Shown: positions 57,717 through 64,000 of the stretch, piece by piece | Numbering within the stretch: position 1 is the stretch's first letter | Layout of the letters: each line of letters starts with the position of its first letter | Source of the DNA: Sphingobacterium mizutaii | GTDB lineage: Bacteria; Bacteroidota; Bacteroidia; Sphingobacteriales; Sphingobacteriaceae | Direction of reading: 5' to 3' | Assembly (NCBI RefSeq): GCF_900187125.1 | Contig: NZ_LT906468.1 | Coordinates: 620,001 to 684,000, forward strand | Length of the DNA: 64,000 bases | The notes under the pieces: model-generated | What the model was told of the DNA's origin: nothing | What the model saw: only the letters and a program-made list of their open reading frames with translations | The model's database searches: none | Position numbers and translations under genes: made by a program

Positions 57717-58355
57717 CTACCCCGGTCTATGCGAGATAAAATGTTGCTTCAATTTATCTAGACCAATGTTTTCTTCCACTTTGTCCAATTCATAAACCCA
57801 GGCTTTCTCTGGTAAGACCTCCAGGTTTTCTTTGGAATTGATCAGGTCTAGAGGCTTCACCTTAATGGTTTTCTCGATTGGTGGGAAGGCATTGTGTTGC
57901 CTTCTTGAGGTCCGCAAGATCTGGAACTCCAAATTCGGCCATTTGTTGATGGCAGAAAAATTACCGGTATAGATCTGATTGTATTCCCGAGCAGGGACGA
58001 TATTGGCAAAGATCCCTGTGCGTTTGTTTCCGGATGAGTCAGATACCGTAACCAACAATTCAAAGGAAGTTTCATTAACGATAAAGAACTTCACCAATCC
58101 TTCTTTCTGTTCACCGGTCAGGGCCAAGAAAATGCCCTTTTCTAGAAACTTGCCTGTTTGCACCACATTCGTTGGTTCCTCGTCCTCTTCCATGCGCATG
58201 TTGCCATGCACCAGTGTGATCTTGTCTTCCATCACTGGAATCTCGAATCCTGTGTCATCGGTAACCCCAACTAGGCCATTACTCAAAAATGCAGTGATGT
58301 GTCCCTCAATTGGTTCATCTACAAACCTTACTAAATCTCCTATTTTAAATTTCAT
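57717..58355 (-). CDS. DUF2027-type protein, apparently without the Smr domain
   Basis: This 212-residue protein starts MKFKIGDLVRFVDEPIEGHI, a small SH3-like beta domain, and goes on with a beta-sandwich (about 70-180). I recall relatives of about 340 residues that end in a MutS2-type Smr nuclease domain with a DLHI motif. Here the frame stops at LKQHFISHRPG and no Smr motif follows in any minus frame of the next 250 bases. The end lies beside repeat-rich DNA. Either this is a natural short form or the C-terminus was lost. Its start overlaps the aminotransferase stop by 4 bp. Confidence 0.7.
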   Translation of the reverse strand: MKFKIGDLVRFVDEPIEGHITAFLSNGLVGVTDDTGFEIPVMEDKITLVHGNMRMEEDEEPTNVVQTGKFLEKGIFLALTGEQKEGLVKFFIVNETSFELLVTVSDSSGNKRTGIFANIVPAREYNQIYTGNFSAINKWPNLEFQILRTSRRQHNAFPPIEKTIKVKPLDLINSKENLEVLPEKAWVYELDKVEENIGLDKLKQHFISHRPG

Positions 58356-59431
58356 CGTAAACTCTCAATAATATTAACAAAATTATGAATATCCCTTAAA
58401 TCATTGTAAAGATGTATTCCTATCCTAATCCCTGTTCCACGGGGAAAACATTTCACGCCCATGTTCATCAGGTTCGGATAAAGTTCCTGTGGGATCTGGA
58501 CATTGATCAACGAAGAACGCACTTTACGCTCTGCGATGTATGGCAGGATCAGATCCCTTTCCAATAGCAGTCGATACGCTTCATCCGTTAATTCTTTGAT
58601 ATGCTGCTGGATATTTTCCAGCCCTTGTGCTTTCAAGAACTTTAGACTGCTTTGCAAGGTCCCATGGCTTAAGGTATCCTGATGGCCCGGCTCAAAAAAG
58701 GTGTCCAAGATGCTCTTTTGCTTCCACATGGCTACTTTCGGTAATGGAACCTCAGCTTTCAAGTCTTCCAGCATCAGTTTGAAGCTGTCACTGATCAGCA
58801 AAAAACCATTTCCAAATCCAGATAATAGCCATTTATAACCTGAAGCCCCTAAGGCATCAATACCTGACTCTGGAAAATTAAAGGGGCATGTCCCTAAAAA
58901 TTGGGTGCCATCAGCAATGATCCAAAGGTTTGGATGGGCAGCTTTTATGCGCTTAATAAAATCCAAGTCGATCATCAGACCTGATATATATTGCACTATG
59001 CTCAAGATCAGAACATCAGGCTTGTTTTTTTCTATTGCTTTCTGCAGGTCTTCTTCAACTTGTGCCGATACAGCAACTGAAGTATAATTTAGCTTTCTGT
59101 TGACTATGGGATATTGAAGGGATGGATATTCATCCTCCAGTACCAAATAGGTCAGGTCCTTTGGTAGCAAGTCTACCAAGCTGGAGAAACCAAATGAGAA
59201 ATTCGGTGTCAAGAAAGTGTTTTCGGTTTTCGTCGCGAAAAAATCAGCGACGGTTTCCCGCACTCCATTGATAAATTCCGGTTGTTCATCCCTTAGATTG
59301 GAGTTGATATCAAAGAATTCCTGTTCCCAGGTCTTTCTCCAATCCAAGGTAACCTTAGGCAACAAACCATTGCCAGGAGTGTTTAAGTAAACAACATCAT
59401 TTGGAAGGTTAAAGTGTTCCTTCAAAGTCAT
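58352..59431 (-). CDS. Class V PLP-dependent aminotransferase
   Basis: This 359-residue fold-type I enzyme is of the NifS/isopenicillin-N-epimerase type. The N-terminus MTLKEHFNLPNDVVYLNTPG, the acidic ADGTQFLGTCPF (cofactor aspartate), and the PLP lysine Lys200 in ASGYKWLLSGFG are clear. The active-site cysteine of desulphurases is not evident, so the reaction is open. It overlaps the end of aat by 23 bp upstream and the start of the DUF2027 gene by 4 bp, so the three are translationally coupled. Confidence 0.82.
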   Translation of the reverse strand: MTLKEHFNLPNDVVYLNTPGNGLLPKVTLDWRKTWEQEFFDINSNLRDEQPEFINGVRETVADFFATKTENTFLTPNFSFGFSSLVDLLPKDLTYLVLEDEYPSLQYPIVNRKLNYTSVAVSAQVEEDLQKAIEKNKPDVLILSIVQYISGLMIDLDFIKRIKAAHPNLWIIADGTQFLGTCPFNFPESGIDALGASGYKWLLSGFGNGFLLISDSFKLMLEDLKAEVPLPKVAMWKQKSILDTFFEPGHQDTLSHGTLQSSLKFLKAQGLENIQQHIKELTDEAYRLLLERDLILPYIAERKVRSSLINVQIPQELYPNLMNMGVKCFPRGTGIRIGIHLYNDLRDIHNFVNIIESLR

Positions 59432-60077
59432 AAGGCAAAATTTCTTGTTCGTTTAGAATGGATAAATATTCTTGCTGACTGATCATTTCTGCCCCCATTT
59501 TACGCAAATGATCTGAGGGGATCTGACAATCGATTAATTCAAGTCCAAAATTTTTGGCTAAGTGGTATAGCGCAACCTTTGAAGCGTTGGAGACCATGGA
59601 GAACATACTCTCGCCACAGAAAACATTGCCTATCTTTATACCATAAAGTCCACCCACTAAATCATCCTCTTGCCAAACTTCTATGCTATGCGCATATCCT
59701 TCCTCATGCAACTGTAGATAGGCTTCCTGCATATCTGAAATGATCCAGGTTCCATCTTGGTCCTTTCTAGGGATATTGGCACAGCCCTCAATGACAGCTT
59801 TAAAATCCCTGTCAAAGCTGACCTGAAATTTGTTTGACTTTAAGACCTGTTTCAAGCTTTTGGAAACCTTCAGTTCCGAAGGCCGTAAAACAAATCTTTC
59901 TAATGGCGCATACCATAAGATGGGGCTGTCCTCATTGTACCATGGGAAGATGCCGTTTTCATAGGCCAGCATCAACCTATCTGTACGCAGGTCGCCGCCA
60001 ATTGCCAAAAGGCCGTCTTCGTCGGCTAGTGAAGGGTGGGGGAAAACCAATCTGTTTTCATCCAATACGTATGGCAT
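59409..60077 (-). CDS. aat: Leucyl/phenylalanyl-tRNA-protein transferase Aat
   Basis: This 222-residue N-end-rule enzyme adds Leu or Phe to proteins with N-terminal Lys or Arg, marking them for ClpS-ClpAP. The landmarks FPHPSLADEDGLLAIGGDL, YENGIFPWYNEDSPILWY, YAHSIEVWQ and GGLYGIKIGNVFCGESMFS are all present. Length is normal. It lies 15 bp after rbfA and overlaps the aminotransferase start by 23 bp. Confidence 0.95.
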   Translation of the reverse strand: MPYVLDENRLVFPHPSLADEDGLLAIGGDLRTDRLMLAYENGIFPWYNEDSPILWYAPLERFVLRPSELKVSKSLKQVLKSNKFQVSFDRDFKAVIEGCANIPRKDQDGTWIISDMQEAYLQLHEEGYAHSIEVWQEDDLVGGLYGIKIGNVFCGESMFSMVSNASKVALYHLAKNFGLELIDCQIPSDHLRKMGAEMISQQEYLSILNEQEILPYDFEGTL

Positions 60078-60092
60078 GCTATGCTGTTTGGC

Positions 60093-60464
60093 CTATTCAG
60101 GCTGTCTTGGTTCCTTGCTGATCTCATCAAAGATCTTGTCCATATGTTCAACGTATTCGTTGGTGTCATCTAAGAAGAATTCCAACTGTGGAACGATGCG
60201 GGCTTGATTCTTAATACGTGCCCCTAGTTTATAGCGGATTTCGTTGGTTTTAGATTTGATGCTGTCCATGTCTGCTTTGGCAGTTTTGGTGTTCAAGAAG
60301 CTCAAATAAACCCTAGCAATGGCTAAGTCAGGAGTGACGCGTACCCTGGTAACGGTAATAAAAGCACCGGGAGCCCAAGAGTTGCCCTCACGTTGAAACA
60401 TTTCTGCAAGGTCTTGTTGTATTACTCCAGCAAATCGTTGTTGTCTTTTACTTTCTGTTCCCAT
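60093..60464 (-). CDS. rbfA: Ribosome-binding factor A
   Basis: The product is 123 residues from ATG 60464 (MGTESKRQQRFAGVIQQDLA); the ATG at 60497 adds 11 residues atypical of the family. The KH-like domain includes FITVTRVRVTPDLAIARVYL and IVPQLEFFLDDTNEYVEHMD. RbfA binds the 16S rRNA 5' region and is needed for late 30S assembly and growth in the cold. It is the first gene of the run rbfA-aat-aminotransferase-DUF2027. Confidence 0.93.
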   Translation of the reverse strand: MGTESKRQQRFAGVIQQDLAEMFQREGNSWAPGAFITVTRVRVTPDLAIARVYLSFLNTKTAKADMDSIKSKTNEIRYKLGARIKNQARIVPQLEFFLDDTNEYVEHMDKIFDEISKEPRQPE

Positions 60465-60578
60465 CTTGTGATTTGATTGTGGAAAGCTGCATTGCATTTC
60501 CTATTACAAATATAGGGCTTTTCTATGAACTAATATATTGCAGGGTGGAAGCTTTGCTTGGTTGATAAGCAAATTCTC

Positions 60579-60675
60579 TTCGTTACTTTTGGAGCCCAAA
60601 AGTAACCAAAACCGACGAAGGAGCTCAGGGATATCAATTCCCTTCGTTACTTTTGAAGCCCAAAAGTAACCAAAA
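60579..60675 (+). repeat. Two direct copies of a GTTACTTTTGG hairpin repeat
   Basis: TTCGTTACTTTTGGAGCCC followed by AAAAGTAACCAAAA occurs at 60579-60611 and, with one change, at 60643-60675. Each copy is a stem GTTACTTTTG/CAAAAGTAAC. The minus-strand frame at 60504-60719 simply reads through these repeats. Confidence 0.7.
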
Positions 60676-60719
60676 GGCTTCGGCCCATTTAAGGTGGCTT
60701 TTCGCACAATCATCCGCAC

Positions 60720-60839
60720 ATGGATAGAATGCCTTGTTGTCGGGAATATCTTTCAATAGATCATCCCTTTTAATGGGATGATCTATTGAAAGCATTCCAA
60801 GGCCAATCCCATCGCACGGGTCATCGGCATTCTATCCAT
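60720..60839. repeat. 120-bp nested inverted-repeat element
   Basis: The outer 14-bp ends ATGGATAGAATGCC (60720-60733) and GGCATTCTATCCAT (60826-60839) are exact complements. Inside lies a perfect 18-bp stem with a 7-nt loop (60750-60767 with 60775-60792), arm CTTTCAATAGATCATCCC. TCGCACnnnTCATCnGC recurs just outside the left end and just inside the right end. MITE-like; no coding content. Confidence 0.7.
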
Positions 60840-60908
60840 TTTTCCGCCAAGGAAATGAGCCGGAGGCTAAAGACTTCCTGCGGAAGGATTGATGTTTGTA
60901 AAATTGGG

Positions 60909-61041
60909 AACCCCTGGAAGGGGTGAAATATTTGTAGATCCAAGGGATTCCCCATGGAGAACCCACAGCGTGGGTGAAATCTTTGTAGAAAATGAATTGC
61001 TATAACGTATAACCCCTAGCGGGATTGAAATATTTTTCTAC
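60909..61041 (+). repeat. Three copies of the GTGAAATATTTGTAGA repeat at exact 51-bp spacing
   Basis: The copies start at 60909, 60960 and 61011. Each is a 4-5 bp mini-stem (ACCCC/GGGGT or ACCC/GGGT) then GAAATATTTGTAGA or a close variant, 30 bp in all, separated by 21-bp spacers that differ. The pair at 57165/57216 has the same interval. Confidence 0.7.
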
Positions 61042-61131
61042 GAATCCCCATTACGAGCATAAAACAATAAAAAATGGTTCTCTCATCTTACGATTCGAGA
61101 TGACAACAATCCCTTAAAAAAATAAAAAAAT

Positions 61132-61266
61132 AGATTCTTCGCTGCGCTCTGAATCCCTCTCTGGAAACTTTCAATTCTGAACGATGAGTGAAGAATCTGT
61201 ACGTTTCTCCCACACTGATCCTGTCATGCTGCACCGAAGGTGCAGTACCTGTACGCCAATGCAATC
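61132..61266 (+). repeat. REP-like element, copy A
   Basis: The left arm AGATTCTTCGCT..CTCTGAAT (61132-61154) opposes AATTCTGAACG..GTGAAGAATCT from 61173. Then come TGTCAT, the hairpin CTGCACC-gaa-GGTGCAG (61229-61245) and ACCTGTACG. From 61173 to 61266 it matches copy B with 4 differences in 94. Confidence 0.7.
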
Positions 61267-61381
61267 ATTATTTGTATTGTCCTGAGGCTTTTCGTTCTAC
61301 CAATGGCAAGTTTGTTAAATCTATGTTTCTAGGTATTTAGCCCAATATTTATTTTCCAGAAAAATCTCTTTTTTCGACATA

Positions 61382-61532
61382 CTGCCCTGGAAGGGCAGAA
61401 TTATTTTAGCAATGGTATCGAACAATATAGGGCTAATGCAAAAACGATGTTCGATTAATCGAACATCGTTTTTGCGCGACTTTCAGGCTAACGTGCCATG
61501 TCTGCTAAAATAATGGAACCCCAAAAGGGGTT
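61382..61532. repeat. 151-bp nested element around a perfect 38-bp palindrome
   Basis: In order: hairpin CTGCCCT-gga-AGGGCAG (61382-61398), ATTATTTTAGCA (61400-61411), a perfect 38-bp palindrome (61438-61475, half-site GCAAAAACGATGTTCGATT), the exact complement TGCTAAAATAAT (61503-61514), and hairpin AACCCC-aaaa-GGGGTT (61517-61532). The symmetric order suggests a mobile or structured element. It has no reading frame. Confidence 0.7.
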
Positions 61533-61685
61533 GTATCTCTAAAATTTAAAAAAAAATTTGCCTTCCACTTTCCTGTTATCACCTTTCAATAAATTTAGCT
61601 CAAATTTTTACTTCTCAGGGTGGCACTGAAGAAAAGTGCCTGTTCTTCCTTTTTCTTGCGCCAATTCCCTCCCAAACACATTTTT

Positions 61686-61779
61686 AATTCTGAACGATTC
61701 GTGAAGAATCTGTGCGTTTCTCCCACACTGATCCTGTCATGCTGCACCGAAGGTGCAGGACCTGTACGCCAATGCAATC
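61686..61779 (+). repeat. REP-like element, copy B (no left arm)
   Basis: This copy is 96% identical to 61173-61266 over 94 bp in direct orientation, 513 bp downstream. It has the same GTGAAGAATCTGT core and CTGCACC-gaa-GGTGCAG hairpin (61742-61758). The opposing arm seen before copies A and C is missing. Confidence 0.7.
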
Positions 61780-61906
61780 CTTGTTTTTACTTCTTAATAA
61801 ACCAATCCAATGTTTAAATCTCCCTACCACACCTTAGAATCCCCTAAAATCCAGCTTGCCTTGGCCTAATAAAAAAACAGAAGACACATTATGGATACAA
61901 TATTGA

Positions 61907-61986
61907 CCTTATTCGAGACTCATTCCGAATTTTCGCAATTCGAGCCGATTATTTTTTGCTGATTCCCCGAATATGTCTCGAATGAG
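61907..61986. repeat. ATTCGAGAC inverted-repeat element, copy 2
   Basis: 80 bp bounded by TTATTCGAGACTCATTCCGA on the left and CGAATATGTCTCGAATGAGA on the right. Its ends match the reverse complement of the 27380-27490 element, while the interior is shorter and different. Confidence 0.6.
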
Positions 61987-62048
61987 AGTAAGACTTGTCC
62001 CGAATATTGACATTGAAAATTATCATCGCTAATGCGAAAAAAAAGCAC

Positions 62049-62086
62049 AAAAAAAAGACTTGTCGTGGGCATGGTGACAAGTCTTT
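62049..62086 (-). terminator. Intrinsic terminator of the candidate sRNA
   Basis: On the minus strand, AAAGACTTGTC, an 11-nt loop, GACAAGTCTTT and further T residues (8 in a row). On the plus strand the same stem has no T tract. Confidence 0.85.
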
Positions 62087-62226
62087 AATCAAAATTAGTT
62101 TATAATTGGATAGAATAATTCTTTTCGTAGTTTTAAGACTTTCCGGTCTATCATGTTTAGTAATTTGTAGTTGGCTATTAACCGTGAGTGGAAGCTCACT
62201 TATTAATATCATTCATTCCCCTTTAC
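62049..62226 (-). ncRNA. Candidate small RNA of about 175 nt
   Basis: On the minus strand a consensus promoter (62231-62261) is followed by about 140 bases of non-repetitive sequence and a strong terminator (62049-62086). Only a 6-codon frame (MNDINK) starts near the 5' end. The longer frame from 62212 reads straight through the terminator stem, so coding is unlikely. A short hairpin GTGAG/CTCAC lies about 30 nt from the 5' end. It matches no RNA family I know. The start is estimated from the -7 position. Confidence 0.5.
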
Positions 62227-62230
62227 ATCA

Positions 62231-62261
62231 CAAACATAGAGCTTTAATTACGATGACACAA
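62231..62261 (-). promoter_or_regulatory. Consensus Bacteroidetes promoter of the candidate sRNA
   Basis: On the minus strand, TTG (62261-62259), 20 bp spacer, TATGTTTG (62238-62231), which fits TTG-N19/21-TAnnTTTG exactly. No protein-coding gene lies downstream on this strand until rbfA, 1.6 kb away. Confidence 0.65.
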
Positions 62262-62592
62262 GATGTTTTTTAAAAAAAAGTAAGTGATTACTTAATTGTA
62301 AAAAGGGATTTTTTGTCCTATTTCTTCATGATTTATTCATCGTTTCTTAATAAAAAAGCGCTGAAAATTTTCCGGTTGAAAATCTGTAAATGCTTGTTTA
62401 ACACTATGCTAAAACGGAAAAGCTTTAACAATAATTAACATTTTGCTTTTGCGGGAAATTCTAGCGGAGTTCTCCAAAAATTAACCAAAAAAGAACAGAA
62501 AATTCACAAGGTTTTTTTAAAAAATTATTGAAAGTCGGAAAAATAAAATTGCTGAAATGAATAAGTAATTGTAATTATTGTTGGAAATACTA

Positions 62593-62644
62593 AAAATGCA
62601 AAGGGCTTGTTGCCTTGCATTTTCCTTAGATATTGGTACTTTTG
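62593..62644 (+). promoter_or_regulatory. argH promoter with an overlapping 9-bp dyad
   Basis: TTG (62615-62617), a 19-bp spacer and TACTTTTG (62637-62644) form a consensus Bacteroidetes promoter, 18 bp before the argH ATG. AAAATGCAA (62593-62601) and TTGCATTTT (62615-62623) form an inverted repeat whose right arm covers the TTG. A bound repressor there would block the promoter. The dyad does not resemble an ArgR box. Confidence 0.7.
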
Positions 62645-62662
62645 TTCGACAAGATTTTGAAC

Positions 62663-63997
62663 ATGAAGATTTGGCAAAAAAATATTGATGTAGATTCCTT
62701 TGTGGAAACCTTTACCGTAGGACAAGACCGTGAAATGGACATGAACTTGGCAGCCGCCGATGTACTTGGTTCGTTGGCTCATACCAAAATGCTCAACAGC
62801 ATAGGCTTAATGACCGAACAAGATTTAGTCGAGGTGCAAAAAGAGTTCAAGAATATCTACAAAGAAATATTGGCCGGAAATTTCATGATCGAGGATAGCG
62901 TTGAAGATGTGCATTCCCAAGTGGAGATGATGCTGACCGAACGCATTGGTGAAGCCGGTAAAAAGATCCATTCAGGCCGTTCCAGGAATGATCAGGTTCT
63001 AGTTGACCTTAAATTGTATTTCAGGTCCGAAATCGAAAGCATCTTTAAGAATACCGAAGAACTGTTCAATCAATTGATCAGCCTGAGCAATCAGTACAAA
63101 GCTGTTCTGATGCCCGGTTATACGCACCTTCAGATCGCTATGCCATCATCTTTTGGTTTATGGTTCGGTGCTTATGCGGAGAGTCTGGTGGATGATCTGC
63201 AACTGTTGAAAGCGGCATGGAATGTCTGCAACAAGAATCCTCTGGGTTCAGCAGCAGGCTATGGATCATCTTTTCCATTGAACAGAACGATGACCACCAA
63301 TTTATTGGGATTTGAAGACCTTAACTATAATGTGGTTTATGCACAGATGGGTAGGGGAAAAACCGAAAGGATCCTTGCGCAAGCCATGAGTTCGATTGCC
63401 GCAACATTGGCAAAATTTGCCATGGATGTTACCCTTTTCATCAACCAGAATTTTGGGTTTATCTCCTTTCCGGCACACCTGACAACAGGTTCTTCCATTA
63501 TGCCACATAAAAAGAACCCCGATGTGTTTGAATTGATCCGTTCGCGTTGCAATAAGATACAGGCTCTGCCTAATGAAATTGCGATGATGACCACCAATCT
63601 TCCGGTTGGCTACCATCGTGACCTGCAGTTATTGAAAGAAAATCTATTCCCAGCATTCCAATCCCTGAATGATTGCTTGGCAATAGCAAAATATATGTTG
63701 GAGAATATTACCATCAAAAATAATATCCTGGATGATCCGAAATACGATTATTTATTCTCGGTGGAGGTGGTAAATAATGAAGTGTTGAACGGAGTGCCAT
63801 TCCGCGAAGCTTACCGCAAAATCGGTCTGGATATCGAAGAAGGTAAATTCCAACCAGCTAAAGAAGTAAACCATACCCACGAAGGCAGTATCGGCAACCT
63901 TTGCAATGACCAGATCGAAAGGATGTTTAAAGAAGTGAAAGCAGATTTCGGTTTTGAAAAAGTAGAAGCTGCTTTGGAAAGCCTTTTAGCAGAGTAG
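62663..63997 (+). CDS. argH: Argininosuccinate lyase ArgH
   Basis: The product is 444 residues from ATG 62663 (MKIWQKNIDVDSF); an upstream frame start at 62633 lies ahead of the -7 element and cannot be used. The enzyme splits argininosuccinate into arginine and fumarate. It is all-helical and tetrameric. The fumarase-superfamily signature GSSIMPHKKNPD carries the catalytic serine region. Other segments are HSGRSRNDQV, MPGYTHLQIAMP and PLGSAAGYGSSF. The stop is 3 bp before the window edge. No other arg genes are seen; they may follow beyond the edge. Confidence 0.95.
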   Translation: MKIWQKNIDVDSFVETFTVGQDREMDMNLAAADVLGSLAHTKMLNSIGLMTEQDLVEVQKEFKNIYKEILAGNFMIEDSVEDVHSQVEMMLTERIGEAGKKIHSGRSRNDQVLVDLKLYFRSEIESIFKNTEELFNQLISLSNQYKAVLMPGYTHLQIAMPSSFGLWFGAYAESLVDDLQLLKAAWNVCNKNPLGSAAGYGSSFPLNRTMTTNLLGFEDLNYNVVYAQMGRGKTERILAQAMSSIAATLAKFAMDVTLFINQNFGFISFPAHLTTGSSIMPHKKNPDVFELIRSRCNKIQALPNEIAMMTTNLPVGYHRDLQLLKENLFPAFQSLNDCLAIAKYMLENITIKNNILDDPKYDYLFSVEVVNNEVLNGVPFREAYRKIGLDIEEGKFQPAKEVNHTHEGSIGNLCNDQIERMFKEVKADFGFEKVEAALESLLAE

Positions 63998-64000
63998 GTA

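Noticed and set aside
60504..60719. 71-residue minus-strand reading frame
   Set aside because: It reads through the two GTTACTTTTGG hairpins, giving the repeated phrase typical of that spurious translation.
60909..61041. CRISPR array
   Set aside because: Regular 51-bp spacing looks like repeats and spacers, but the repeats vary, there are only three here plus two elsewhere, and no cas genes are present.
61620..61817. 65-residue plus-strand frame
   Set aside because: Its coding would consist mainly of REP copy B; Cys-rich end looks random.
61949..62212. 87-residue minus-strand frame over the sRNA region
   Set aside because: It runs straight through the strong terminator and into another repeat element, so it cannot be a normal gene.

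Overview
The window is chromosomal DNA from a Bacteroidota bacterium, most likely of the family Sphingobacteriaceae (Sphingobacterium/Pedobacter-like). The evidence is three SusC/SusD outer-membrane nutrient-uptake pairs, promoters of the Bacteroidetes form TTG-N19/20-TAnnTTTG, A-rich leaders in place of Shine-Dalgarno sites, an OstA-like protein, DUF4834 and DUF2027 proteins, a fused HemC-HemD and a Mg-type HemB. Family names come from reading the translations and recalling families; no database search was run.

Layout. 1-4.2 kb: the start of a lipoprotein gene (leftward, cut by the window edge), then a GH2 glycosidase and a GH29 alpha-L-fucosidase in one operon. 4.2-11 kb: a KhtT/KhtU-type K+(cation)/H+ antiporter pair, a metallo-beta-lactamase-fold hydrolase, recJ, lptB and a GH3-family acyl-adenylating enzyme. 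11-18 kb: ilvE and the first SusC/SusD pair, preceded by a CG-centred palindrome that may be an operator. 18-27 kb: era, two identical initiator tRNA genes, gltB/gltD, a dipeptide epimerase and a 38-residue membrane peptide. 27.8-30 kb: a deoxyhypusine-synthase-like protein without the eukaryotic catalytic lysine, an unknown protein and rdgB. 30-41.4 kb: the second SusC/SusD pair with a secreted phosphodiesterase, and the third pair on the opposite strand. 41.9-50.7 kb: an OstA-like protein, then tilS, recF and a DciA-like gene with two small membrane proteins, a RarD-like transporter, a Crp/Fnr regulator, an SRPBCC protein and a YciO-type protein. 50.8-56.3 kb: hemA, hemCD, hemB and asnS on the minus strand. 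56.6-60.5 kb: a small membrane protein, then rbfA, aat, a class V aminotransferase and a short DUF2027 protein. 62.6 kb to the end: argH.

Most of the window is ordinary housekeeping plus glycan scavenging. The unusual content is in the spacers, mainly 19.3-19.7, 27.4, 57.1-57.5 and 60.5-62.3 kb. These hold at least four families of dispersed repeats. One is a REP-like family in which one hairpin keeps its pairing while its sequence changes between copies. Another is a 30-bp repeat recurring at exactly 51-bp intervals. There are also two nested inverted-repeat (MITE-like) elements, one around a perfect 38-bp palindrome. Beside this cluster is a candidate small RNA of about 175 nt, with a consensus promoter and a strong terminator and no convincing reading frame. 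The sRNA, the covarying repeat and the 51-bp array are the best candidates for something undescribed.
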